A stretch of DNA of 64,000 bases, from the NCBI RefSeq assembly GCF_004348535.1, contig NZ_SMJX01000001.1, positions 1-64,000 on the forward strand, written 5' to 3'. The notes under the pieces are model-generated. The model had not been told where the DNA came from and did no database searches. It was given only the letters and a program-made list of their open reading frames with translations. The DNA is from Actinomadura sp. KC216. Lineage in GTDB: Bacteria > Actinomycetota > Actinomycetes > Streptosporangiales > Streptosporangiaceae. Below are positions 49,808 through 59,147 of this stretch, piece after piece (positions within the stretch are counted from its first letter, which is position 1; every line of letters starts with the position of its first letter). Made by a program: the position numbers and the translations under genes.

Positions 49808-50915
49808 TTATCGGCTCGGTTCGGATTTCCGGGGTGACCCTTCGCGGTAGCGGAAGTCGGACAAGGCGACGGTGTAGTCGTCGCGGTTCTCGCGGTAGGC
49901 GACGCAGTAGCTCGTCGGGTACCAGCCTGCCAGTTGCCATTCGCGTGGCTGCCTGAACGGCACGCAGATGTCGCCGGTCGTGCCGGCGCGCTGGCCGTCG
50001 AACCAGGCCTTGGTGATCATCGCTTCGTAGAACGTGATCTCGCCGTCGTACTGGCCGTAGATCCACGTGTGCGTGAACGGCCGGCCGTGGAACTCCGGGC
50101 TGGTCAGGTCGATCAGGTGGTTGGCCATCGCGGGCTCGACGGCGTCGACATCGCTGAAGTCCGGTGCGCGGTAACGCTCGGGCACCGGCAGTTTCGCGCG
50201 TTTGTAGTCGTCGCATTTGGTGAGCATCGGGCATGGACCGGGGCGGATCTGGTTCCGTTCCGCGAGCGGCTGGATGTAGAAGTGGAAGTCGAAGTGCGGC
50301 ACGTTGTAGACGCCGACCGGCATGTGCCCTTCGGGATTCCAGTTCGTCAGCGACCACTTGAACGACGTGTCGACGGCCTGCGGAAACCGCGCGGGAGATC
50401 GAGCACACGCTCATGGCCCACGGCGCATTCTTTGTGCAGGTCGAGCTCGCCGTCACCGTCCTTGTCGAAGCAGTGCTTGCCATCGCTCACCGGGACGGGC
50501 AGGTTCCGCAACGTCGACGCCGGGAACGTCACGCCCATCGCGAGCGGGCGGCTGCGTACACGCTGCGTGTATGTGCGCAGCGCGCCGTCGCCGAGCGATT
50601 TCGGGTGGCCGTACTCCGCGCACGGCCCGGCATACGACAGTGAGGTGCGCAGGATCTTCGGTACGGCGTGCGACGGCACGCGGATCGTGCGTTCCCGCTC
50701 GGGGTGGCTGCGAGCGACGAAGCAGACCGTCGTGCTGCCGTCACCGGATTTGCGGCCTGCGGAATTCCGGGGGCCGGCGATGCTCCGGCCAGGAAGACCG
50801 CGAGCGCCGCGACGAGCAGCGGGCGCGCCGGGCGGCGCAGGAGGCGAGACCCGACCGATCCCCGTACCCAAGCGTTCCGGGACCGCCGTGAGATCGTCCT
50901 GTAGTCGAGCGTCAT
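49808..50915 (-). pseudogene. Frameshifted secreted protein, DUF5602/TTHB210-like
   Basis: Three frames together spell one protein. A signal peptide (LLRRPARPLLVAALAVFLAG) starts at ATG 50915 after CAGGGAG. A second frame continues with CAEYGHPKSLGDGALRTYTQ, an EF-hand-like DKDGDGELDL and HERVLDLP. The third frame continues with FKWSLTNWNPEGHMPVG, PHFDFHFY, TWIYGQYDGEITFYEAMIT and WYPTSYCV. One frame change lies near 50385-50400 inside the GC run after HERVLDLP; the other is upstream, roughly 50650-50780. Family assignment is from memory of the conserved PHFDFHFY region. Real decay or assembly error cannot be told apart here. Confidence 0.65.
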
Positions 50916-51090
50916 CGGTCGAAACTCCCTGTCCATGCGGTTGACCGAAGGATCGTCGTAGGCCCGTCATGACCCCCGCCGCAAAAGGTTGACGCCGCGA
51001 CGCGAATCGCGCGCTCGGCGACACACCGATCGACGCTCAACTTTGCCCACGCCATGGTGAAGCACTACTGACGGAGAACGCCTTCGCACC

Positions 51091-51321
51091 TCAATGCCGA
51101 ACCCGAATTCGGTCTCGACTGGAGTCGGAGTAGCCGAGGCGGCGGGTCATCGCAGAGAGTCCGGTGGGCTGGGCGCTCTCGATCAGCACTTCGCCCCGGT
51201 GTCGTAGTCGTTCCACCACGAAGCCTTGGTCCTCGCTGCCCCAGACGATCTTGCTGTCCTTCGAGAGCTTGGTCTCGAAGGCGATGCGGCCCCGGCTGTT
51301 GCCGCGAATGTCCGTGCTCGT
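51091..51321 (-). pseudogene. C-terminal fragment of an unrecognised protein
   Basis: An open 76-codon stretch with no start codon that looks protein-coding: RGRIAFETKLSKDSKIVWG, then EDQGFVVERLR and SAMTRRLGYSDSSRDR, ending at a stop. It is preceded in frame by a stop codon. It reads like the tail of a longer secreted protein whose front has been lost. The family is not recognised. Confidence 0.3.
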
Positions 51322-51486
51322 TCAGGACGGTGCGCGGAACGCCGCCTCGTACGGCTCTCCTTTCCTCGGCCGGATCCGGCAGAAAAGTGGGGCGAAAGGC
51401 CCGTGGACGGGGGAATGGGGCGGTGCGATGCTCACAGGCACAGGCCTGTTCTCCGCGGATGCGGCCGGACGAGTTCGGAGGCCGGT

Positions 51487-52500
51487 TTGAGCGACGCGAC
51501 GCGGGCACCGCTGCTGGTGCTGATGGGATCCGGCGAGACCGCCCCGACGATGGTGAGCGTGCACCGGGATGTGGCCGCCCGGCTGCGTCCCGCGCGGGCG
51601 GTGCTGCTGGACACGCCGTACGGCTTCCAGGAGAACGTCGCGGAGATATCGGCGCGGGCGCAGGCGTACTTCGAGCGCAGTGTCGGGCTGCGGGTGGACG
51701 TCCCGCCCGGACTGCGCGGCTCCGCCGAGATCGGCGCGGCCGCAGGCGATGAAGGGGATGTGGGTCTGGCGGCGGTGCGCGGCGCCGACTGGGTGTTCGC
51801 CGGGCCGGGAAGCCCGTCGTACGCGCTGGAGCAGTGGCGCGGCCGGCCAGTGGGGGAGGCTCTGGCCGATCATGCGCGGACGGGACGCGCGGCGCTGGTG
51901 TTCGCCTCGGCGGCGGCGTGCACGCTGGGCGCGTACGCGCTGCCGGTCTACGAGATTTACAAGGCGGCGCGCGCCCGCATTGGCTGGAGGGTCTGGACGT
52001 CCTGGGCCGCCTGGGGCTGAAGGTCGCGATGATCCCGCACTACGACAACGCCGAGGGCGGCACCCACGACACCCGGTACTGCTACCTGGGGGAGCGCCGG
52101 CTGCGGGTGCTCGAAGAGGAGTTGCCGGACGACGCGGCGGTGCTGGGCCTGGACGAGCACACGGCCGCGGTCGTCGACGTCGGACGGAACGTGGTGCGGG
52201 TGTGCGGCCGGGGGGTCATGACCGTACGGCGGCGTGGGGAGAGGGTGGTCGTCCCGTCCGGCGAGACCTTGAGCCTGACCGGCCCGCGCGCGCTGGTACG
52301 CGGGGAGGCCGCGCGGCGGGCCGACCGCCCCCGTGACGAGAATGCCGAAGCGGTCCGGGTGACCGGTGACGGCGCCCTCGCCGTCCGCGTGCTGGCGGGC
52401 GAGCTGGGCGGCGGACGCCATCCGGACGCCGTCGCGCGGGAACTCCTGGGCCTGTCCGGTGACACCGCCGCCCACTGCTGCACTCGACGAGCTGGCGGCA
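51487..52500 (+). pseudogene. Frameshifted cyanophycinase-like (peptidase S51-type) hydrolase
   Basis: The first frame gives VLMGSGETAPTM, the nucleophile-elbow-like FASAAACTLGAYALPVYEIYKA and then stops. The second frame takes over at HWLEGLDVLGRLGLKVAMIP with HYDNAEGGTHDTRYCYLGE and DEHTAAVVD. The shift is near 51961-51975 in a GCGGCGCGCGCCCG run. The likely start is TTG 51487 after CGGAGG. The combined protein would resemble type 1 glutamine amidotransferase-like/S51 proteins. The far 3' end drifts through further frame changes. Confidence 0.6.
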
Positions 52501-52516
52501 CGAACCGGCCGGGCGC

Positions 52517-52822
52517 GTGCTGCTCACCTACGCATGCTGCCCCGACCCGCGACCCGATCTCCCGGCCGCCACGCTGGCCGGGCGGACCCTGACCCGCGGC
52601 GACGGCCCGGCGAGCCCATCACCGGCCAGGCCGCGCATCGAGCAGGTGGCCTTCCACGCCGTCCGTCACCTGGCATTCCTGCGGCACACCGATCCCACCG
52701 CCCGCCAGGTGATCGAGTCGGTCCCGGGACTGACCGGCATCCTCTCCTCGTGGTCCCCGGCCCCCGCCGGACAGCTGCCCGAGCCCGGCCGGGACGGCCA
52801 GGTGACGTACGCGTCCCGCTGA
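52517..52822 (+). pseudogene. Remnant coding sequence, unrecognised
   Basis: A 101-codon frame (LLTYACCPDPRPDLPAATL, then RIEQVAFHAVRHLAFLRHTD and IESVPGLTGILSSW) that looks protein-like but whose natural upstream part (LDELAAR) is in another frame just before. Probably the tail of a decayed gene; I do not recognise it. Confidence 0.3.
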
Positions 52823-52854
52823 CGGCCCCGCCGTCACCGCCGCCGGTGATCGCC

Positions 52855-53649
52855 TCATCCGGCGAGTGCCCTGGTGAGAACAGCGGAGGCGGTGCGGTAG
52901 ACCGAGAGAAGGTCCTGGCTTTCGTCGGGGAAGTTGACGACGGTGACGCGCTCGGCCCTGATGGACGACAGCGCGTTCGCGCCGGGCATCGCGGAGTTGT
53001 CCAGCACCAGCGCGGGCTTCTTGGCCGCCAGCCCGGCGACCTGTGACGCCGTGGGCGGCTGGGGTCCGTAGGTGCCCACCGGCTTGGCGTCGAGCATGTC
53101 GCAGGCCCAGGTGACGAACGCCTGCGCGACCACCGCCGGCCTGCCCGCCGTGGCGTAGGCGGCGGAGACCTTGCGCTTCTCGGCGGCGTACGCGGTGTTG
53201 TAGGAGGCCAGCCAGGTCCGGGCGGCCTGGCCGGTGCCGAACTCGCCGGCGAGCCGCGTCACCTCTCTCGTCACGGCCGCCTGGCCGTTGTCGAGCCGGA
53301 GCTCGATGAGCTTGGCCTTGGATCCCGCGGCGGACTTCAGCTTTGGGGCGAACCCCTCGAAGGGGGCGTACAGCACGTAGTCGGCGCCGGCCACCTTGGC
53401 GATGTCGGACGGCTTGGGGTCGTAGTCCGGCGGGTGCGCGATCCCGGGCGGCACGATGACGCTGACGTCGCGGGCGCCCGCGGCGCGGGCGAACGCCGCC
53501 TCCCAGGTGGAGGCCGCGACGACCTTCGGCCCGCGCGTGCGGTCGTCGCCGGTCGCGTCGCCGGTGGAGCCGCAGGCGGTGAGCGCCGCCGCGACGGCCG
53601 CGACGGCGGCGAGGGAGGCCGCCCCGCGGCGGCGGATCGAGGGGATCAT
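52855..53649 (-). CDS. Zinc/metal ABC transporter substrate-binding lipoprotein (AztC/ZnuA-like)
   Basis: A 264-residue lipoprotein: signal peptide ending in LTACGSTG (lipobox LTAC), then a cluster A-I/TroA-type binding fold with HPPDYDPKPSD, a likely metal-ligand loop, and a C-terminal NFPDESQDLL segment. There is no long His-rich loop. The start overlaps the permease stop by ATGA. It captures a divalent metal, probably zinc, outside the membrane. Confidence 0.8.
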   Translation of the reverse strand: MIPSIRRRGAASLAAVAAVAAALTACGSTGDATGDDRTRGPKVVAASTWEAAFARAAGARDVSVIVPPGIAHPPDYDPKPSDIAKVAGADYVLYAPFEGFAPKLKSAAGSKAKLIELRLDNGQAAVTREVTRLAGEFGTGQAARTWLASYNTAYAAEKRKVSAAYATAGRPAVVAQAFVTWACDMLDAKPVGTYGPQPPTASQVAGLAAKKPALVLDNSAMPGANALSSIRAERVTVVNFPDESQDLLSVYRTASAVLTRALAG

Positions 53650-54488
53650 CGTCGTGTTCTCGCTTTCTGGCCGAGGTGGATCGTCGGCATGACGTAGATC
53701 AGCAGGGTCAGGGCGCCGCCGAAGAGCACCAGGACCGGGCCCGGCGGCAGGTCGAACAGCAGGGCGAGCGCGAACCCGCCGAGGTTGAAGGCCAGCCCGC
53801 AGCCGATCGCCCACCCCGCCATCGAGGTCAGCGAGCGGCCGAGCCGGCGGGCGGCGAGCGCGGGCAGGAGGGTGAGGGCGTCCACCAGCAGCGCCCCGGT
53901 CAGCCGGATCGCCCCGGCGATCGCGACCGCGATCAGCATGAGCAGGATCGCGGTGAGCGGCCCTGCGGGGACGCCGGAGCAGACGGCGAGTTCCCGGTCG
54001 TGCAGCAGCAGGGCCAGGTCCCGGCGGCGGACCCAGAACAGGGCGGGCACGACGACGGCCAGCGCCGCGAGGACCGCCACGTCCCCGGGACGGGTCGCCA
54101 GGATCGAGCCCCACAGCAGCTCGAACGCGCCGTTGGCGTTCACGCCCGACACCGACAGCATCAGCAGCGCGGCGGCGACCGCCAGCGTCATCAGCAGGCC
54201 CATCGCCCCCGACAGCCCGGCCGGGGCACGGGCCAGGGGCGCCAGCGAACCGCCCGCCACCGCGCACAGCAGCAGCGCGCACACCAGCGGGTCCAGGCCC
54301 GCCAGCAGGCCGACGGCGCTGCCCAGCAGCGCGACGTGCATCATCGCGAACCGCACCGGCAGGATGTCCAGGCCGATGATGAACACGCCGACGACCGGCA
54401 GCGCGATGCTGCCCAGCAGCAGCGCCGCGAACGCCAGCCGCACCGAGGGCAGGCCGAGGAGGGCCTGGACCTCCGATAACGAGTTCAC
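53646..54488 (-). CDS. Metal ABC transporter permease (AztB/ZnuB-like)
   Basis: A 280-residue ABC-3 family permease with about eight hydrophobic helices (IALPVVGVFIIGLDILPVRF and the conserved SGVPAGPLTAILLMLIAVAI region are typical). The GTG at 54488 overlaps the ATPase stop by GTGA and its own stop overlaps the lipoprotein start, so the three subunits are made together. Confidence 0.88.
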   Translation of the reverse strand: MNSLSEVQALLGLPSVRLAFAALLLGSIALPVVGVFIIGLDILPVRFAMMHVALLGSAVGLLAGLDPLVCALLLCAVAGGSLAPLARAPAGLSGAMGLLMTLAVAAALLMLSVSGVNANGAFELLWGSILATRPGDVAVLAALAVVVPALFWVRRRDLALLLHDRELAVCSGVPAGPLTAILLMLIAVAIAGAIRLTGALLVDALTLLPALAARRLGRSLTSMAGWAIGCGLAFNLGGFALALLFDLPPGPVLVLFGGALTLLIYVMPTIHLGQKARTRR

Positions 54489-55135
54489 CGCAGTTCCCGC
54501 AGCCGGCCCGCGGCCATCTCGGTCACCCGGTCGCACGCGCCCACGACCGCCCGGTCGTGGGTGGCGACGACGACGGTGGCCGCCGCGTCCGCGAGCAGGC
54601 CCGCGACCTGCTCCTGACCGGCGAAGTCCAGCGCGGCGGTCGGCTCGTCGGCCAGCAGCACACCGGCGCCCGCGGCCACCTGCCCCAGCGCACGGGCCAG
54701 GTAGGCGCGTTGCAGCTGCCCGCCCGACAGGCTGGACAGCGGCCGGTCCAGCAGCCCGGCGAGCCCGAGCCGCGCCGCGGCGGACGCGGCGGCGGTGGCG
54801 CCCCCCGAACTCGCGAGCAGCTCGCCGACCAGCAGCGGGAACCGTCCGGTGGCGCGTTGCTGCGGCATCCACGCCACCTGCCGCCGCCGCACGGCCCAGT
54901 CGGCGGCCCGGCGCGCCGCCCGCCCGCCGACCTCGATGTCGCCGGTCACCTCGCGGTGCAGCCCGAGGACGGCGCGCAGCAGCGTGCTCTTGCCCGACCC
55001 GTTGGTCCCGGTGACCGCCACGCGCTCGCCCGGCTCGACACGCAGGTCGACGCCGTCGACCACGGGCAGCCGGCCGTAGCGGCAGCACACCGCGCGCAGG
55101 CGGAGGGACAGGCCGGTCTCCTTGCCGGTGCTCAT
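54485..55135 (-). CDS. Metal ABC transporter ATP-binding protein (AztA/ZnuC-like)
   Basis: A 216-residue ATPase: Walker A GTNGSGKST, signature LSGGQLQRAY, Walker B LLADEPTAALD and H-loop ATHDRA. First gene of a three-gene metal importer. The ATG at 55135 is chosen by domain fit; no clear ribosome site precedes it, and in-frame starts further up (to 55291) cannot be excluded. A Zur-type operator was looked for and not found. Confidence 0.88.
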   Translation of the reverse strand: MSTGKETGLSLRLRAVCCRYGRLPVVDGVDLRVEPGERVAVTGTNGSGKSTLLRAVLGLHREVTGDIEVGGRAARRAADWAVRRRQVAWMPQQRATGRFPLLVGELLASSGGATAAASAAARLGLAGLLDRPLSSLSGGQLQRAYLARALGQVAAGAGVLLADEPTAALDFAGQEQVAGLLADAAATVVVATHDRAVVGACDRVTEMAAGRLRELR

Positions 55136-55295
55136 GCCGGACGGGAGGCGGATCCGGACGGACGGGTACGCGCGCCCGTCCGGGCGCACACGGCTGAAGC
55201 GTTCATCGAAGGCTCCTTGGTGGAGGGATGCGAAGGACATCCGGACGGCGGTCCGCCGGCCCGGCGACGAGCATCGCCCCAGGAGCGTCATTGCG

Positions 55296-55347
55296 AGGAT
55301 CTGCCGATCACGTGGATCTACCGGCCACGAAGGATCTGCCGATCACG
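55296..55347. repeat. 17-base direct repeat
   Basis: AGGATCTGCCGATCACG occurs at 55296-55312 and again at 55331-55347. The second copy covers the stop codon of the membrane protein gene. The pair could be a regulator site for the zinc operon or a small duplication. Confidence 0.7.
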
Positions 55348-55945
55348 CGGTCGCGCCCGGGGCGGTCCACGTCCCGGGAGGCCCGCGCCGCGCCACGGCG
55401 TACCGCAGGACCGCCTGGGCCGGTGCGCGCTCGCTCGCGCGCCCGTCCCGGATCGGCCGCGGGCGGACGTCCGCCCGTCCGGCCGAGATGACCAGCAGCA
55501 GGAGCAGCGGGCGCACGACCCAGCCGGCCAGCACCCGCGCGAGCGCGCACAGCCGTGCCTCGCCCCATTCCAGCCACGCCGAGGTGACCAGCACGCTCAC
55601 CGCGTGCATGAGCAGCATCCCCAGGCCGGGTAACCCGCCGTGGTGCGTCCCGTCGCCGAGCACGTCCATGCCGGGGGCCACCGCGGCGTTCTGCCCGCCG
55701 GAGGTGCGCGTGAGCAGGAGGTGCAGGACGACCTGGGACACCCCGGTGGCCGGGATGATCGACGCGAGCGAGCGTTCCCGTCCGGTCAGGGCCAGGGCCG
55801 GGCCGAGGACGAGAAGGAACCCGGTCAGCGCCGCCGACCGGTCGAAGGCGCCGCCTCCGGCCAGGTGCCCGAGCACGGCGAGCCCGGTGCACGTGGCGGC
55901 GAAACCCGCCGCGCGCGTCCACCGCACCACCGATAACGGGTCCAT
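55343..55945 (-). CDS. Small polytopic membrane protein (copy 1)
   Basis: A 200-residue protein with about five hydrophobic segments and conserved-looking histidines within them (GVSQVVLHLLL, then MLLMHAVSVLVTSAWLEWGE). It resembles the protein at 63129-63797 in size, helix layout and the VLH and M-x-x-x-H motifs. Its place just upstream of the zinc importer on the same strand suggests a metal link, but no function is known. The start at 55945 lacks a clear ribosome site. Confidence 0.65.
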   Translation of the reverse strand: MDPLSVVRWTRAAGFAATCTGLAVLGHLAGGGAFDRSAALTGFLLVLGPALALTGRERSLASIIPATGVSQVVLHLLLTRTSGGQNAAVAPGMDVLGDGTHHGGLPGLGMLLMHAVSVLVTSAWLEWGEARLCALARVLAGWVVRPLLLLLVISAGRADVRPRPIRDGRASERAPAQAVLRYAVARRGPPGTWTAPGATA

Positions 55946-56025
55946 GTGGGGGGATACTTCCACACCCCTCCCGGCCGGAAAAGGCCGTGCGGCGCCGACC
56001 ACGAGGGCGGGTCTCCCGGGCGCGT

Positions 56026-57201
56026 TCAGCGGAGGACCCGGCGGGCGACGGCGGTGATGTGGAGCTCGTCCGGGCCGTCGAGCACGCGGGCCATCCGGCC
56101 GGTGCGGAACAGCGCCGGCAGGGGTGTGTCGGGGCCCAGGCCCGCCGCGCCGTGGACCTGGATCGCGGCGTCGGTGACCCGCTGCAGCGTACGTGCGGCG
56201 GCGACCTTGGCCAGGCCCGTCTCGATGCGCGCGTCGTGCCCCGCCTCGATGCGCGCGGCGGTCTCGAAGACCAGGGGACGGGTGGTGCGGATGGCCAGGA
56301 GGGCGTCGAAGACGAGCTGCTGGACGAGCTGGTGGTCGCCCAGCCGCCCGGACGCGGCGGGACGTGATCGGGCGCGGTCGCGCATCAGCGTGAACGCCCG
56401 CTCGGCCTGCCCGAGCCAGCGCAGGCAGCGCAGCAGGCGGCCCAGCCGCACCCGCCCGGCCAGCACGCGCAGCCCGTGGCCGGGGTCGCCGAGCAGGTGG
56501 TCGGCGGGGACGGTGACGCCGTCCAGCGCGAGCTCCCATTGCCCGCCCGCGCCGAGGACCGGCAGCTCCCGCACCACCTCGAAACCGGGCGCGGAGGTGG
56601 GGACGAGCAGCACGGACAGCCCGGTCCTCGCCGGTGGGCCGCCGGAGGTGCGGGCGAGCACGAGGGCCAGGTCGGCGTGGCCCGCGCCGGTGATGAACCA
56701 TTTGCGGCCGTGGACCGTCCAGGATCCGTCGGGGCGCTGTTCGGCGCGGGTCGTGGTCAGCGCGGGGTCGCTGCCGGGGGAGCCGGGCTCGGTCATCGCG
56801 TTGCACAGGCTCAGCTCGCCGGACGCGATCCGGGACAGGTAGCGGTCCCGGACGGCGGGCGGGGCGTGCTCGGTCAGGGTGGTCACGTCGAGCAGGACGG
56901 TGGAGCCGAGCACGTCGGGGCCGTGGTCGCTGGCTCCTTCGGCTTCGGCGATGTGAGCGTAGCCGGTCAGCGCCAGGCCCGCGCCGCCGAGCTCCGCGGG
57001 GAGCGGAAGCCCCCACAGCCCGGCCTTTCGCGCCTCGCGGCGGAGCCGTTCACGCAGCGCGCCGTCCGAGTCGAGCCGCGGTTCGCAAGGGATCACCCGC
57101 TCGCGGACGAACCCGGCCACCCGTTCGCGGAGGGGCCGGACGTCCGGCGGGCACCGCGGGTCCCCCCAGAGGGACAGATCGGCATCTTCCTCACGGCTCA
57201 C
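56026..57201 (-). CDS. Acyl-CoA dehydrogenase
   Basis: A 391-residue ACAD: LPAELGGAGL in the N-terminal helical part, the AMTEPGSPGSD substrate loop, WFITGAGHADLALV in the beta domain, and a C-terminal IQVHGAAGLGPDTPL with GPDELH, as in the ACAD10/11-like branch. An FAD enzyme that makes an alpha,beta double bond in an acyl-CoA. The GTG at 57201 follows TTTGGAG. It is divergent from the CaiB-type gene with about 100 bases between, so both probably belong to one catabolic route. Confidence 0.87.
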   Translation of the reverse strand: MSREEDADLSLWGDPRCPPDVRPLRERVAGFVRERVIPCEPRLDSDGALRERLRREARKAGLWGLPLPAELGGAGLALTGYAHIAEAEGASDHGPDVLGSTVLLDVTTLTEHAPPAVRDRYLSRIASGELSLCNAMTEPGSPGSDPALTTTRAEQRPDGSWTVHGRKWFITGAGHADLALVLARTSGGPPARTGLSVLLVPTSAPGFEVVRELPVLGAGGQWELALDGVTVPADHLLGDPGHGLRVLAGRVRLGRLLRCLRWLGQAERAFTLMRDRARSRPAASGRLGDHQLVQQLVFDALLAIRTTRPLVFETAARIEAGHDARIETGLAKVAAARTLQRVTDAAIQVHGAAGLGPDTPLPALFRTGRMARVLDGPDELHITAVARRVLR

Positions 57202-57305
57202 GACAACTCCAAACTTTCCGGGAACTCGTCGGCCGAAGTCCCCCACTCCTCTTGGTGAACAGGTCGCGCGAAAGCGCGGCATGGTTCCCGCCGAGAGGAG
57301 AGCCG

Positions 57306-59147
57306 ATGGCGCCGCCCGCCACTGTCCCGGCGCCCCGCGCGCTGGAGGAGCCCGGGCTCCACATCACCGGGCCGTCGACCCTGGCGGCCGGTGTCGCCGG
57401 GCGCCTCGGGCGCGTGAGCGGCGATCGTCTCGCCCTGATGGGACGGCGTCCCCTGGCGGCCGAGATCCGCTGGGCCGTGGCGGCTCCGGGGAACGAGGTG
57501 ACCGACGAGGCCACCGCCCAGGCCGCGACAGGCGTCATGCATGTCCACGGCCGCCGCGACGGAGCGCCACGCGGGCTTGCCGCCGACTACCTGTCGCTGG
57601 CGGCCACCGCGCTGGCGGCTCAGGGGGTGCTGGCCGCCGTGCTGGGCCGGGCCCGGGGCTGGGCCGTGGAGGGCGTCAGCACGGGCGTTGACCTGGCCGG
57701 GCTCCTCGCGGTCGGCCAGTATCTCGCCGCGTCCACGGCCGAGGAGGGCGAGGCGGTGCCGCCGGCGCCGGGCGGCCCGCCGTTCGTCACGGCCGACGAC
57801 GTGCGGTTCGAGGTGGAGGCGCTTGACCCGATGGTGTGGGCCGCCTTCTGGCGGCGGCTGGACGTACCCGAACGGCTCGCGGGCTCCGCGTGGCGGGCCT
57901 TCCAGTTCCGGTACGCGACCGCGTCCTGCCCGCTGCCCGAGGAGTTGCACGCGGCGGCGCGCGCCGCCGGGTGGGCGTCGGTGCGGCGGGCGGCGGAGGA
58001 GTCCGGGGCCTCGGTGTGCGCGCTGCACCGACTCGCGGACCGCCTGGCCGAGCCGCGGACGCGATCCCCGTGGACGGTGGCACCCCGTCTGGCGGGGGCA
58101 CCCCGTACGGCAGGGGCGCCCCGGCTGGCAGGGGCGCCCCGTTCCATGGCGGTGCCCCGCCCCGCCATCGCGCCCTGTTCCGCGGTGCCGCCCCGCTCCG
58201 CGGTGGGGCCGTTGCCGGGATCGGCCGCGAACGCCCGGCCGCTGGCGGGCCTGACGGTGCTGGAGGCCGGACGGCGGATCCAGGCGCCGCTGACCGCCCA
58301 CCTGCTGGCGCTGCTGGGCGCGGACGTCGTGCGGATCGAGCCGCCGGGCGGCGACCCGCTGCGCGGCATGCCGCCCACCTGCGGCGGCCTGTCGGCCCGG
58401 TGGCTGGCGCTCAACCGCGGCAAGCGGGCGGTGGAGATCGACATCAAGTCGCGGGCGGGCCGGGACGAGGTGCTGGCGCTGGCGGCGGAGGCGGAGGTGT
58501 TCGTCCACAACTGGGCGCCCGGCACCGCCGAACGCCTCGCCCTGGACGACGCCGACCTGCGGGCGGTCAATCCCGGCCTGGTCTACGCCTACACCGGCGG
58601 CTGGGCGGGCCGGCTCGACGGCGCCCCTTTGGCCACCGACTTCATGGTCCAGGCCCGGACCGGTGTGGGCGAGGCCGTGCGTCCGGCGGATGAGGCTCCC
58701 GCGCCGTCGCTCATGACCTTGCTGGACGTCCTTGGCGGCTTGCTCGGCGCCGAGGCGGTGCTCGCGGGCCTGCTCTTCCGCACCGCCGAGGGCCGCGGCG
58801 TCCGCGTCGACTCCTCGCTGCTGGGCGCCGCCGAGGAACTGACCGGCCCCGCCCTGCGGCGCGTGTCCGAGGGCCGGAGCGGCCGGGCGCCCGAGGGTTT
58901 CCGGCGCCCCATGCCGACGGCGGACGGCTGGGTGGCCGTGGCCGATGACGACGCGGCGCGGGCACACGTCCCGCCCGCGGATCAGACCACGGAGGACGCG
59001 CTCCGCTCCTTCCGCCGCGCGGGAGTGCGGGCCACCGCGGTGACGGTGGCGCTGGACGAGCTTCCCGCCGATCCCCGGTTCGCGTCCGTCCTGACGCGTG
59101 ATGACCACGGTGCCGTAGCCGTGCCGACTCCCTGGAGGTTCGCGTGA
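57306..59147 (+). CDS. CaiB/BaiF-family CoA transferase
   Basis: A 613-residue type III CoA transferase with an unusual layout. The best CaiB match is at about residues 310-520 (TVLEAGRRIQAPLTAHLLALLGADVVRIEPP in pieces, HNWAPGTAERL, and the likely catalytic Asp in TLLDVLGGLLG). The first 250 residues resemble a second, weaker CaiB-like half, and a low-complexity LAGAPR/TAGAPR repeat links them. It would move CoA between acids without ATP. The stop overlaps the next gene's GTG. The ATG at 57306 follows GAGAGGAGAG. Confidence 0.82.
   Translation: MAPPATVPAPRALEEPGLHITGPSTLAAGVAGRLGRVSGDRLALMGRRPLAAEIRWAVAAPGNEVTDEATAQAATGVMHVHGRRDGAPRGLAADYLSLAATALAAQGVLAAVLGRARGWAVEGVSTGVDLAGLLAVGQYLAASTAEEGEAVPPAPGGPPFVTADDVRFEVEALDPMVWAAFWRRLDVPERLAGSAWRAFQFRYATASCPLPEELHAAARAAGWASVRRAAEESGASVCALHRLADRLAEPRTRSPWTVAPRLAGAPRTAGAPRLAGAPRSMAVPRPAIAPCSAVPPRSAVGPLPGSAANARPLAGLTVLEAGRRIQAPLTAHLLALLGADVVRIEPPGGDPLRGMPPTCGGLSARWLALNRGKRAVEIDIKSRAGRDEVLALAAEAEVFVHNWAPGTAERLALDDADLRAVNPGLVYAYTGGWAGRLDGAPLATDFMVQARTGVGEAVRPADEAPAPSLMTLLDVLGGLLGAEAVLAGLLFRTAEGRGVRVDSSLLGAAEELTGPALRRVSEGRSGRAPEGFRRPMPTADGWVAVADDDAARAHVPPADQTTEDALRSFRRAGVRATAVTVALDELPADPRFASVLTRDDHGAVAVPTPWRFA

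Noticed and set aside
54485-55343. Zur operator upstream of the zinc importer
   Set aside because: No AT-rich dyad of the known actinobacterial Zur type is present; only a GC-rich direct repeat was found.
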